This document shows positions 17,256 to 25,399 of a stretch of 64,000 nt of DNA, piece after piece. The stretch lies in NCBI GenBank assembly GCA_016719635.1, contig JADJYT010000001.1, positions 434,001 through 498,000 of the forward strand, read 5' to 3'. This DNA is from Sphingobacteriales bacterium. Lineage in GTDB: Bacteria; Bacteroidota; Bacteroidia; Chitinophagales; JADIYW01. The notes under the pieces were generated by a model. That model saw only the letters and a list, made by a program, of their open reading frames with translations, ran no database searches and was not told the DNA's origin. The position numbers and the translations under genes were made by a program. How positions within the stretch are numbered: position 1 is the stretch's first letter; each line of letters begins with the position of its first letter.

Positions 17256-17287
17256 TTTGGAAATATGTCGGGTTGCCTCTATTTTTG
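17256..17287 (+). promoter_or_regulatory. Consensus Bacteroidota promoter
   Basis: TTTG (17256-17259), a 20-base spacer and TATTTTTG (17280-17287) match the Bacteroidota primary-sigma consensus TTTG-N19-21-TAnnTTTG exactly. Transcription should begin near 17294, ahead of the deacetylase gene. This is the best promoter in the window. Confidence 0.7.
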
Positions 17288-17313
17288 GTAAGTGAGATTT
17301 ATTTTCACGATTT

Positions 17314-18252
17314 TTGAATGAATCATCCATTATGATAAGAAATTTTCTGTTTCATCGTGTATATCCGGAACGGGATGTTCTGTGGGATCCTATGGATGTA
17401 AAACTATTTGAGAAATGCATCAAGCACCTATCCGGCAATTACGATGTCGTCCGTATTGAAGATTTGGTGAAATCGGGAAATAGGCAGGGCAGAAACAAAT
17501 ACGCTACCATCAATTTTGACGACGGCTACAAAGACAATATTGACTATGCCGCCGACATACTGGAAAAATACCACTGCAAGGCTTCCTTTTATGTGGTGAC
17601 GGATTGCATCGACAGAAACGTGCCGACCTGGACGCATGTGTTAGAACATACCTTCCAGCACACGAAACATTCCAAAATAGATTTAAACTATGATTTTTTA
17701 ACCCCTGAATTACGAATATCGGAACTAAAGACAAAAGAAGAAAGGATAGCCTATGTCAAGAAGCTTAAACCTTTTTTAAAGAATATTTCTCACGCAAACA
17801 GGACGGAAGTGCTGGAAATTGTGGTAAAGAGCTTTTCCGATGCTGAGCTGCCCAGATTAATGATGAACTGGGATGACCTGAATCAACTCCACCAGGCTGG
17901 CCATTATATCGGCTCCCACACCGTAACGCATTGCATGCTCGGAACAATGGACAATCTAGACGAAATAAGATATGAACTTCTGCATTCCGCTCAGTCCATT
18001 CAAGAGCATCTCGGCTATTTCCCGGTGACCATCTCCTACCCTGTTGGAAGTTTCAACGAAACGACCAAAAGATTAAGCAAAGAAGCCGGCTATGAAATTG
18101 GGCTGGCTGTTAAACAAAACACGTATGACCCGCTCAAAGATGATGTATTTGAAATTCCCAGAATAGAACTCTATAACGAACCCTGGTGGAAAACCAGACT
18201 GCGGATCACCAATACCCTGGAAAATATTAAAACATTAATCGGCTACAAATGA
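17314..18252 (+). CDS. Polysaccharide deacetylase (NodB-type)
   Basis: The 312-residue protein carries the carbohydrate esterase 4 motifs: TINFDDGYKDN (motif 1 with metal-binding and base Asp residues, about 68-78), GSHTVTHCML (motif 2, His ligands), and SYPVGSFNE. Such enzymes remove acetyl groups from N-acetyl sugars in surface polysaccharides or lipid-linked glycans. The ATG at 17332 (MIRNFLFHRV) is an alternative start that fits the family better. The formyltransferase-like gene overlaps its stop by 4 bases, so both probably act on one surface glycan. No signal peptide is visible, so a cytoplasmic, glycan-precursor role is plausible. Confidence 0.83.
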   Translation: MNESSIMIRNFLFHRVYPERDVLWDPMDVKLFEKCIKHLSGNYDVVRIEDLVKSGNRQGRNKYATINFDDGYKDNIDYAADILEKYHCKASFYVVTDCIDRNVPTWTHVLEHTFQHTKHSKIDLNYDFLTPELRISELKTKEERIAYVKKLKPFLKNISHANRTEVLEIVVKSFSDAELPRLMMNWDDLNQLHQAGHYIGSHTVTHCMLGTMDNLDEIRYELLHSAQSIQEHLGYFPVTISYPVGSFNETTKRLSKEAGYEIGLAVKQNTYDPLKDDVFEIPRIELYNEPWWKTRLRITNTLENIKTLIGYK

Positions 18253-19052
18253 AAATTGTTCTCTGGATAGGCAACGAAGCCAATCAAAAGGCGTTGGCGA
18301 ATAAGATACACAAGCAGTACCCAATCAGCGGAATCATACTGGAAAGCAGAAAGACCAAAACCAAAATCACCCTGGCTAAGCTCATAGAGAAAGTGATCGA
18401 GAAACTATTTTTAAAAGCCATCGCAGATGCCTGGTGGGGTATGAAACGTTACTACAATGACATTTATACCGACTACCCTCCAACAAAGACAATCGACGTT
18501 GAAAATATCAACTCACAGGCTGCCTATGATTTCACGACAGCAATAGCACCGGATCTGATTATCGTATCCGGCACTAGGTTATTGAAGGAAAAGATGTTGT
18601 CCATAAAACCGGATATAGGAATACTGAATTTGCATACCGGCTTGTCCCCCTATGTTAAGGGCGGCCCTAATTGCACCAACTGGTGTATTGCCACCAAACA
18701 ATACCACCTCATCGGCAATACCATCATGTGGATTGACCTGGGAATTGACACCGGCAATATCATCACCACTGAATTTACCGGATTTGAAGGCAATGAAACT
18801 TTGCTGGATGTCCACCAGAAAGTAATGGACCATGCACATCAGCTGTATCTAAAGGCTATTGATCTTTTATTAAAAGGCAACCATTCCAGTGTAAAACAAA
18901 AGGATATAGCAAAAGGCACGACCTATTACACCAGACAGTGGGGCCTGAAAGAAAAAATCAAACTGGTATGGAACATGAAAGACTTCCGCAACAGCATAAA
19001 ATCGGGAGCAACTGAAAATCTGAAAAAAGATATTGTCACCGTTCCGATTTAA
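18249..19052 (+). CDS. Formyltransferase-family protein
   Basis: The 267-residue protein resembles the catalytic domain of 10-formyltetrahydrofolate-dependent formyltransferases. It has LNLHTGLSPYVKGGPNCTNW, matching the HxGxSP...G region, and later DLGIDTGNIIT, which matches the conserved D-x-G-D-T-G. The N-terminus has a variant nucleotide-like start. It lacks the long C-terminal domain of Fmt. With the deacetylase it likely modifies an amino sugar: deacetylate, then formylate, as in lipopolysaccharide or lipid A tailoring; this pathway is inferred. It overlaps the deacetylase by 4 bases. Confidence 0.75.
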   Translation: MKIVLWIGNEANQKALANKIHKQYPISGIILESRKTKTKITLAKLIEKVIEKLFLKAIADAWWGMKRYYNDIYTDYPPTKTIDVENINSQAAYDFTTAIAPDLIIVSGTRLLKEKMLSIKPDIGILNLHTGLSPYVKGGPNCTNWCIATKQYHLIGNTIMWIDLGIDTGNIITTEFTGFEGNETLLDVHQKVMDHAHQLYLKAIDLLLKGNHSSVKQKDIAKGTTYYTRQWGLKEKIKLVWNMKDFRNSIKSGATENLKKDIVTVPI

Positions 19053-19095
19053 GGATTCAGGAAAGACAATTATTTTAACTTATCGATTTATATAT

Positions 19096-19120
19096 TCACC
19101 AAACGAGATATGTTTGGTGA
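19096..19120. repeat. Inverted repeat upstream of methyltransferase
   Basis: TCACCAAAC (19096-19104) and GTTTGGTGA (19112-19120) form a perfect 9-bp inverted repeat around 7 bases, and the pairing extends outward past a one-base bulge. No T-run follows, so it looks more like an operator than a terminator. Its CAAAC/GTTTG half-sites resemble those of the palindrome at 2657-2670. Confidence 0.5.
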
Positions 19121-19168
19121 GAATATCATTCCTGTGGACTTAGGATTTAAAATAAAAAAGTAAAAAAC

Positions 19169-19783
19169 ATGAAAAACTATAAGCAATATAATGACCAATA
19201 TTTTTCAAGGTGGGCACCTGTATATGACGTTTTTGAAATTCTCCTGGCTGATGTCCGAAGAGACATTACAACAACAATCCATCCCGTCGGCAAATCAGTT
19301 TTAGATGTTGGAACCGGAACAGGTAGTCTGGCGCTGGATTTAAGTAAAACGGCAGAGAAAGTTATTGGAATTGACTTATCATCCGAAATGCTTGAAATTG
19401 CAAAAAAGAAAAATAAAAAGAACAATCTGACATTCCTGCTAATGGATGCCAGCAATATGAACTATATAGATGAGGAATTTGATATCGTTACCATAAGCCT
19501 GGGGTTGCACGATATGCCATTAGAAATAAGAACTTTAGTATTAAAGGAAGTAAGACGAGTTTTAAAAAGTAACGGGAAACTATTCATCTTAGAATATGAT
19601 TTACCCCAAAACGATTTTCTAGGAACTGTTTCATATCACCTGATTAATCTACTTGAGAGCAAATACTACCTTGATTTTATTAAATCTGATTTTGAGTCTT
19701 ACCTGAGTACACTTGGGTTTAAAATGGAGAAAAAAACAAATTATCTGTTTGGGTATTTAAGATTTATCACCCTGACCAAATAA
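19169..19783 (+). CDS. Class I SAM-dependent methyltransferase (UbiE-like)
   Basis: The 204-residue protein has motif I VLDVGTGTGSLALDLS (about residues 37-52), motif II KVIGIDLSSEML and motif III/IV FDIVTISLGLHDMPLEIR, as in UbiE/COQ5-like and related small-molecule methyltransferases. The substrate is unknown; the shape is close to menaquinone methyltransferases but the gene context does not support that. It stands alone between an inverted repeat and a minus-strand regulator region. Confidence 0.8.
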   Translation: MKNYKQYNDQYFSRWAPVYDVFEILLADVRRDITTTIHPVGKSVLDVGTGTGSLALDLSKTAEKVIGIDLSSEMLEIAKKKNKKNNLTFLLMDASNMNYIDEEFDIVTISLGLHDMPLEIRTLVLKEVRRVLKSNGKLFILEYDLPQNDFLGTVSYHLINLLESKYYLDFIKSDFESYLSTLGFKMEKKTNYLFGYLRFITLTK

Positions 19784-19803
19784 AGGTTATACCCCTGAAG
19801 TAT

Positions 19804-19960
19804 TCATCGAATATTCTTCTTAATCCTACCAAGGAAAGTTGGTGTATCGTCAATGAAAGAAGCTAAATATTCATTCTCAGCAGTGTCACCTAAAAGGGAC
19901 TCTGCATTGTAATTATTACACAGAGTCCTATACGAGAGACTCTGCTCTGAAGTTTGGAAA
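19804..19960 (-). pseudogene. Remnant of a Crp/Fnr regulator C-terminus
   Basis: Read on the minus strand this stretch is open and ends TGA at 19804-19806. It translates to a tail that includes EYLASFIDDTPTFLGRIKKN then IR, closely matching KYLASFIGVTPTSLSRIKKN then IR at the end of the full regulator at 20011. Only about 50 residues survive, and no start or N-terminal domain is present. It looks like a truncated, diverged tandem copy. An embedded hairpin (19897-19928) pairs GGACTCTG with CAGAGTCC around TGTAATTATTACA. Confidence 0.75.
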
Positions 19961-20010
19961 AACTGTTATATATTGAGATTTCTCCCTGGCGGCCGAAATG
20001 ACATGAAAGC

Positions 20011-20577
20011 TTATCGAATATTCTTCTTAATCCTGCTCAATGAAGTCGGTGTCACCCCGATAAAGGAAGCGAGGTATTTCTGCGGAATGGACTGCAGCAA
20101 TTCCGGTTTATTCAACAAATCCAGATAACGCTGCTCGGCGGAGTCGCGCTGCAGGGCGGTAAAGCGTTGCAGCAGATGCAATATCACATCCTCCCAGAAT
20201 TTGCGCATCATCTCCTGCATCTTAGGGTGGGTAAGGTATAATTTATTCAGTTCTGCTTTGGGCAGGTACAAGACTTCGCTGTCTTCAATGGCCTGCAGGA
20301 AATAATTGGTGGGTGTTTCACTGATGAAACTGTAAATTTCAATGGCGGAAGAGTGTTTGAGTGCAAACCAGACAGACACTTCCACTTCATCCTGTAAATA
20401 GTACAAACGCAAACAGCCGCTTTGTACAAAAATCAAATCCTTGCAGATTTCGCCCTGCATCAGTACAAACTCATTTTTCCTTACGTTCTTTTTCCTGAAT
20501 TTACTGACAATATCTTCCAACTCTGCATCTGGAAGAGGCACATAATCATGAAAGAATTTTTTCAGTTCTGAGGACAT
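20011..20577 (-). CDS. Crp/Fnr family transcriptional regulator
   Basis: The protein has a cyclic-nucleotide-binding-like beta roll (about residues 20-115, with FVLMQGEICKDLIFVQSGCL) and a C-terminal helix-turn-helix (YLASFIGVTPTSLSRIKKN). I chose the Met at 20577 (MSSELKKF) over 20586 because a -7-like box at 20589-20596 would put the transcription start near 20582. The length (about 188 residues) suits Bacteroidota one-component Crp-like regulators, which often respond to unknown signals. It is divergent from the hydrolase/ftcD unit and may control it; that is inference. A broken second copy of its C-terminal end lies downstream. Confidence 0.82.
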   Translation of the reverse strand: MSSELKKFFHDYVPLPDAELEDIVSKFRKKNVRKNEFVLMQGEICKDLIFVQSGCLRLYYLQDEVEVSVWFALKHSSAIEIYSFISETPTNYFLQAIEDSEVLYLPKAELNKLYLTHPKMQEMMRKFWEDVILHLLQRFTALQRDSAEQRYLDLLNKPELLQSIPQKYLASFIGVTPTSLSRIKKNIR

Positions 20578-20588
20578 AATCGGCACAT

Positions 20589-20596
20589 CAAACTTA
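20589..20596 (-). promoter_or_regulatory. Candidate -7 box for the Crp/Fnr gene
   Basis: TAAGTTTG on the minus strand fits TAnnTTTG. It lies so close to the coding start that transcription would begin near 20582, supporting the start at 20577. Confidence 0.4.
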
Positions 20597-20621
20597 ATAA
20601 AAAAAAGCTATTTTTATAGTA

Positions 20622-21491
20622 ATGAATATACGACAATGGGAATCGGAAGGCAAGTACACCAAAGTATACGGACATTCCGTTTTTAACATTCAGTATCAGA
20701 CGGGCCAGCCAACCATCGCCTTTTTGCATGGCTACCCGTCGGCCTCATTCGATTATTACAAAGTGCTGCCCTATTTAGAAAAAGATTTTTCATATGTTAT
20801 TCACGACCATCTCGGATTTGGTTTATCTGCCAAGCCGGCTCCTTATTCCTACTCATTAATCGAACAGGCTGAAATTGCCATTGAATTATGGAAACAACTC
20901 GGTCTGAAAGAAATCCATCTGGTCTCACACGATTACGGGACAACGGTTACCAATGAAATTATTGTAAGAAAGCAACAGGGATTTGAACCTGTACAACTGA
21001 AATCTGTCACCTTTTGCAACGGCAGCATGCACATCGAGCTGGCGCAGCTTAAACTTGTGCAAAAATTGCTGAAACATCCGTTTTGGGGTAAATATATTGT
21101 CGCATTGATGAACAAGCGCACTTTCATCAAAACCATGCAGGATATCTGGTTTGATAAAGAATTATGTGATTTGAATGAAATGAATGAACTCTGGGAGTTG
21201 CTGATGATGAACGCAGGAAAAGATGTCCTGCATAAAATATCTCAGTACAACAATGAACGCGTGAAATACTGGAACCGCTGGATTCCGGCCCTTACGCAAT
21301 TAGATATCCCAGCGCATATTTTATGGGCACAGCAAGACCCGATTGCGGTGAAAGCCATCGCAGAACAATTACATAAGGAAATTCCGAATGCAGTCTATAC
21401 TAAAATCGACCACTGCGGCCATTACCCGATGCTGGAGAAACCGGAAGAATGGATCAGAAATGTCGTTGAATTTATTAAATCAAATTCGTGA
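20622..21491 (+). CDS. Alpha/beta hydrolase, haloalkane dehalogenase/epoxide hydrolase-like
   Basis: The 289-residue protein has the oxyanion pattern FLHGYPSASFDY (about residue 35), the nucleophile elbow VSHDYGTTVTNE with Asp in the nucleophile place (as in haloalkane dehalogenases and epoxide hydrolases), and IDHCGHYPMLEKPEEW with the catalytic His. The Asp nucleophile favours C-halogen or epoxide chemistry, but many family members have other substrates. Its stop overlaps the ftcD start by 4 bases, so the two are coupled. The start sits in a short region shared with the divergent Crp/Fnr gene. Confidence 0.8.
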   Translation: MNIRQWESEGKYTKVYGHSVFNIQYQTGQPTIAFLHGYPSASFDYYKVLPYLEKDFSYVIHDHLGFGLSAKPAPYSYSLIEQAEIAIELWKQLGLKEIHLVSHDYGTTVTNEIIVRKQQGFEPVQLKSVTFCNGSMHIELAQLKLVQKLLKHPFWGKYIVALMNKRTFIKTMQDIWFDKELCDLNEMNELWELLMMNAGKDVLHKISQYNNERVKYWNRWIPALTQLDIPAHILWAQQDPIAVKAIAEQLHKEIPNAVYTKIDHCGHYPMLEKPEEWIRNVVEFIKSNS

Positions 21492-22456
21492 TGTTTACAG
21501 ATAGTGACAAACTGATAGAATGCGTACCTAATTTTTCGGATGGAAGAAATCAGGCCATTATTGATGCGATTGCAGCTGCCATTAATAGTACAGCGGATGT
21601 AAAATTGATGCATGTGGATGCCGGATATGATGCCAACAGAACGGTTTACACTTTTGCTGGAAAACCTTCTGCAGTGTTGGAAGCCGCCTATCTTGCAATA
21701 AAAACCGCAAACGAATTAATTGATATGCGTATGCACAAAGGTGAACATCCGCGTATGGGAGCCTGTGATGTTTGCCCATTAATCCCATTACATCATATTT
21801 CAATGGAAGAAGTGGTGGAACTTTCAAAACTTTTGGGGAATCGGATTGGAAATTTGGGGATACCCGTGTATTTGTATGAACATTCTGCAACTTCGCCTGA
21901 AAGAAAGAATCTTTCTTATCTTCGCAAAGGCGAATACGAAAGCATCCCTCAGAAAATACAGTTACCGGAATGGAAACCGGATTTCGGCCCTGCCGACTTC
22001 AATGAAAGATTTGGCATGATGGCTCTGGGAGCGCGCAATTTTTTAATCGCTTATAATATAAATCTGAAGAGTAAAGACCTCAGCCTTGCCAAAAGAATCG
22101 CACTGGAAATCCGGCAAATTCGGGCAAAGAACGATGGCTCATATGAAAGCTGCCTGTTGCAGCATGTAAAAGCCATCGGTTGGTGGATGGAAGAATATCA
22201 GTGCACGCAGATATCCATCAACATCACGGATATTTTTGCCAGCCCATTGATAGAAGTATACGACTGCATCAAAAAGATTGCGGGAAATTATGGCATTGAA
22301 GTGGATGGAAGCGAACTGATTGGCTTGGTTCCTGAATTGACTTTACGTCATCCGAACAGATCTGTCCAGGAAGCAGCAGCATATCTGGGTCTGGATTCGG
22401 TTAAGCCTTTCAAAATTAATGAAAGAGTGATAGAGTATAACCTGCGAAAAGTTTAA
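21488..22456 (+). CDS. ftcD: Glutamate formimidoyltransferase
   Basis: The 322-residue protein matches the formiminotransferase domain of FTCD. It moves the formimino group of N-formiminoglutamate (from histidine breakdown) to tetrahydrofolate. Marks are ECVPNFSDGRN at the start, MRMHKGEHPRMGACDVCPLI and the C-terminal ISINITDIFASPLIEVYD. The bacterial single-domain form (about 300 residues) lacks the cyclodeaminase domain. No other hut genes are next to it; it overlaps the hydrolase stop by 4 bases. Confidence 0.92.
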   Translation: MMFTDSDKLIECVPNFSDGRNQAIIDAIAAAINSTADVKLMHVDAGYDANRTVYTFAGKPSAVLEAAYLAIKTANELIDMRMHKGEHPRMGACDVCPLIPLHHISMEEVVELSKLLGNRIGNLGIPVYLYEHSATSPERKNLSYLRKGEYESIPQKIQLPEWKPDFGPADFNERFGMMALGARNFLIAYNINLKSKDLSLAKRIALEIRQIRAKNDGSYESCLLQHVKAIGWWMEEYQCTQISINITDIFASPLIEVYDCIKKIAGNYGIEVDGSELIGLVPELTLRHPNRSVQEAAAYLGLDSVKPFKINERVIEYNLRKV

Positions 22457-22527
22457 CAAACTTTTAAGTGTCTGTTGCTTTCCGAAGCCGTAAAAAAAAT
22501 ATACCTTAACAATCTAATTCTTCAGCC

Positions 22528-23067
22528 ATGATAAAAGGTATCCTGTTTTTAGTAGCCGGCATTGCTTTCTGGACTCTGATGGAATATATTATCCATCGTT
22601 TTCTGGGACATCAGAAAAAAGGAAAACAAATCATAAAAAAGGAACATCAGCGGCACCATGCGGAAGCACACTATTTCGCTCCATTAATCAAAAAAATCGC
22701 GTTAGCTGTAGCAGTCCTTGCTTTTACAACATTGGTGACAGGACTCCATTTTACATTTAAAATGGGTTTTATATTTTCACTTGGATTTGCAGGCATGTAT
22801 TTCATCTACGAAGTCACACACAGACGATTTCATATAAGAGAACCGCTTATTCGTTATGGGTTAAGAATGCGCAAACATCATTTTTATCACCACTTCGGCA
22901 ATCCAAAAGTAAACCACGGAGTGACCACGGCGCTTTGGGACAGGATATTCGGAACCTATAAAAAACCTCCCATCGTTAAAGTACCGAATAAAATGGCTAT
23001 GACCTGGTTGAAAGACAACAACCAGCAACTAAAGCCAAAGTATCAGAAGCATTTCAACATGCATTAA
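22528..23067 (+). CDS. Fatty acid hydroxylase/sterol desaturase family protein
   Basis: The 179-residue membrane protein holds the histidine clusters of the di-iron fatty acid hydroxylase family: HRFLGH, EHQRHHAEAH, THRRFHIREP and HKHHFYHHFGNPKVNHG-like clusters near the C-terminus (KHHFYHHFG, VNHGVTT). Four membrane segments are predicted. It may hydroxylate a lipid acyl chain at the membrane; the acyl target is unknown. A second family member lies at 43472. It stands alone, not obviously in an operon. Confidence 0.82.
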   Translation: MIKGILFLVAGIAFWTLMEYIIHRFLGHQKKGKQIIKKEHQRHHAEAHYFAPLIKKIALAVAVLAFTTLVTGLHFTFKMGFIFSLGFAGMYFIYEVTHRRFHIREPLIRYGLRMRKHHFYHHFGNPKVNHGVTTALWDRIFGTYKKPPIVKVPNKMAMTWLKDNNQQLKPKYQKHFNMH

Positions 23068-23138
23068 TTTTCCGGTTTTACTGATTTTTTGCATGATAAT
23101 GATAAGTATTCTTTGCACCTTTGCAGCAATACGTCAGC

Positions 23139-24038
23139 ATGGAGCAACCCATACTACTTTTCGGTCTTTTTTTACTGGGAATCATTGCTCAGTTCTTTAG
23201 TTCTTTACCTAAAGATTTATTCCGCAAAATCAACAAGTTCATCATCTTTGTCCCGCTTCCTGCTATCACCTTATCTAAAGTCCCTTATTTAAGCATCACG
23301 CAGTCAGTCATATACCCCATAGCATCCGCCTGGATAATCTTTTTTATGAGCATCGGCTACGCGTTTGCTATCGGCAGACTGTTGAAGTGGGATAAAAAAA
23401 CAATTGCCTGTATTATTTTATGTTGCGGACTGGGCAATACCTCTTTTGTCGGCTTTCCCATCTTGAACTATTTTTACGGGGCAGAGAGCATCCGGTATGC
23501 CATTTTTGTGGATCAGCCGGGCAGCTTTCTCATCATGTCAACACTGGGTGTATTGATTGCTGCTTATTTCAGTTCATCCGACTATACACACAAGGATATT
23601 TACAAACGGCTGCTGAAATTCCCGCCGTTCCTGGTGTTTATCATAGCCTTATTTATTCCAAAAGATTTTATTGGTGGAAACGTATTAAAGTCACTTGAGT
23701 TTCTGGGAATGTGGATGATTCCACTGGCCATGCTGTCGCTTGGACTTCAGTTTAAATGGCAGCTGAAAGATATAGTATGGCGTAATTTTTTTGCCGGCGT
23801 TTTATATAAATTGATTCTTGCGCCGCTGATTATTTTTGTGCTGTTCTATCTTATCCTGGATAAACGAACGGAACTGCATACGGTATCTGTGCTGGAATGT
23901 GCCATGCCGCCGATGATTACCTCATCCATCATGGCAACGGAACATGGCCTGGACGAAAAACTGGCAAACGCGCTGCCAACGCTTGGTATTCTGTTTTCAA
24001 TTCCAACACTGTTGTTTTGGAAATGGATATTGGAATAA
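23139..24038 (+). CDS. AEC family transporter (auxin efflux carrier-like)
   Basis: I chose the ATG at 23139 (MEQPILLFGLF), since the upstream in-frame ATG at 23121 gives an unusual polar start. The protein (about 299 residues) has some ten membrane segments with the AEC pattern: an N-terminal half, a central loop with CGLGNTSFVGFPIL around residue 100, and a C-terminal half with PLAMLSLGLQF and CAMPPMITSSIMATEHG. AEC carriers export organic acids; the substrate is unknown. Its stop is two bases from the stop of the convergent Nudix gene. Confidence 0.85.
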   Translation: MEQPILLFGLFLLGIIAQFFSSLPKDLFRKINKFIIFVPLPAITLSKVPYLSITQSVIYPIASAWIIFFMSIGYAFAIGRLLKWDKKTIACIILCCGLGNTSFVGFPILNYFYGAESIRYAIFVDQPGSFLIMSTLGVLIAAYFSSSDYTHKDIYKRLLKFPPFLVFIIALFIPKDFIGGNVLKSLEFLGMWMIPLAMLSLGLQFKWQLKDIVWRNFFAGVLYKLILAPLIIFVLFYLILDKRTELHTVSVLECAMPPMITSSIMATEHGLDEKLANALPTLGILFSIPTLLFWKWILE

Positions 24039-24040
24039 AG

Positions 24041-24676
24041 CTATAAAATCTCTTTCAACACATCAATGATCGACAGATACATATTATCAAAGAAATCGGG
24101 AATATCTTTTTTTTTCACCCAAATGGCCTGTTCAATATCTTCTTCCGATTGTGGAATTAAAGTGCCGACAGAATCAGTTGTCATTTTAAACCAAAAGGAA
24201 ACCTTTATGGCTAACTCACCATCGATAGCGTAGGAGTGATAGGTAGCTTTGTTTTTAAATTTTCTAAAGCGGACCGGTTCAACAATACGCACATTCTCTA
24301 ATCCTGTTTCTTCGATAACTTCCCTAACTGCAGCGCCTTCCACCGTTTCTCCTTTTTCAATTTTCCCTTTAGGCAAATCCCAGAATCCTCTGCGATGAAT
24401 CAACAACACTTCCCCTGCTGGGTTCTCAACGACTCCACCGGCTGCTTCGATGCACCTGAAATAAGAACACACTTCCGTAAAAACCTTATCCGGGTCTCTG
24501 TGAAACAAAACGATGCTATTCGGATTTTCCTTATTTAGAATAATTCTTAAAATGTTTTTAAAATTCTCCTTTGTCGTGTAAGGCTCTATAATAAATTCTT
24601 CATGCATTAAATTATCCACAAAAGCTGGATTTTCACAAAGGAAAACTATCTTGTTATTGATAAAAAGTTTATACAT
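24041..24676 (-). CDS. Nudix hydrolase
   Basis: The 211-residue protein has an N-terminal domain of about 75 residues and a C-terminal Nudix domain with the box GKIEKGETVEGAAVREVIEE then TGL, matching GX5EX7REUXEEXGU. Nudix enzymes cleave nucleoside diphosphates linked to another moiety. The N-terminal domain is unusual and I do not recognise it. It is divergent from pyrE, with a 55-base gap between starts. Confidence 0.85.
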   Translation of the reverse strand: MYKLFINNKIVFLCENPAFVDNLMHEEFIIEPYTTKENFKNILRIILNKENPNSIVLFHRDPDKVFTEVCSYFRCIEAAGGVVENPAGEVLLIHRRGFWDLPKGKIEKGETVEGAAVREVIEETGLENVRIVEPVRFRKFKNKATYHSYAIDGELAIKVSFWFKMTTDSVGTLIPQSEEDIEQAIWVKKKDIPDFFDNMYLSIIDVLKEIL

Positions 24677-24731
24677 TTACGACGATTAATGACAACAATT
24701 ATTTTTAATCATACTGCTCACAATATTACGC

Positions 24732-25388
24732 ATGGAAAACAACGCCTACAAAGAAACATTAGCAGAATATCTGCTGCAAATAAAAGCAATTCAACTGAAT
24801 ACACAAAATCCATTTATCTGGGCGAGCGGCATAAAGTCTCCTGTATATTGTGATAATCGGAAATTATTATCCTATCCTGAAGTACGAAACTTTGTAAAAG
24901 ATGGGTTAATCAGCCTGTTGAATGAATATTTTCCGCATACCGATTGCATTGCCGGAGTAGCCACAGCCGGTATTCCACACGGAGCTATTATAGCGGACGA
25001 ATTAAATCTTCCATTTATCTATGTACGTTCCAAACCTAAAGAACATGGACTAACCAATACTATCGAAGGAGATTTAAGGCATGGCCAACGCGTATTGGTT
25101 GTGGAAGATACGATTTCTACCGGGGGAAGCTCATTAAAGGCCGTAAGCGATCTGCGGGCTGCAGGTGCCGAGGTCATCGGAATGATTGCGATATATAAAT
25201 ATGGTTTTGAATCTGCAAAACAGAAATTCGACGCGGAAGGTGTGGTGTTAAAGACATTGACTAATTACGAATTCCTGATTCGGGCAGCTGCAAAAGGAGG
25301 ATATATTTCCAGTGATGAATTAGAAACCTTAAACACCTGGCAGACCAATCCACACGATTGGTGGCAGCAACAACAACAAATTCAATAA
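24732..25388 (+). CDS. pyrE: Orotate phosphoribosyltransferase
   Basis: The 218-residue enzyme joins orotate and PRPP to make OMP in pyrimidine synthesis. Marks are FIWASGIKSPVYCDNR (orotate-side motif), VRSKPKEHGLTN, and the PRPP motif RVLVVEDTISTGGSSLKAV. The length fits. The DUF445 gene follows after 11 bases, so it is probably cotranscribed. Confidence 0.95.
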   Translation: MENNAYKETLAEYLLQIKAIQLNTQNPFIWASGIKSPVYCDNRKLLSYPEVRNFVKDGLISLLNEYFPHTDCIAGVATAGIPHGAIIADELNLPFIYVRSKPKEHGLTNTIEGDLRHGQRVLVVEDTISTGGSSLKAVSDLRAAGAEVIGMIAIYKYGFESAKQKFDAEGVVLKTLTNYEFLIRAAAKGGYISSDELETLNTWQTNPHDWWQQQQQIQ

Positions 25389-25399
25389 AAAAACCGGAC

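Larger units (their letters stand above)
17013..17313. other. Intergenic region between divergent ahcY and deacetylase genes
   Basis: This 301-base stretch holds promoters for both sides (17032-17039 minus, 17256-17287 plus). An unexplained open stretch at 17085-17168 encodes a 27-residue peptide starting MSTIEWHYEPGG and ending SGRDYI. It may be a gene remnant; I cannot assign it. I see no RNA gene. Confidence 0.4.

Noticed and set aside
17013..17313. SAH riboswitch in front of ahcY
   Set aside because: I could not find a conserved aptamer pattern; only a promoter-like box is visible.
19897..19928. Rho-independent terminator within the regulator remnant
   Set aside because: The stem is good but has no T-run on either strand, so it is noted as a hairpin or operator only.
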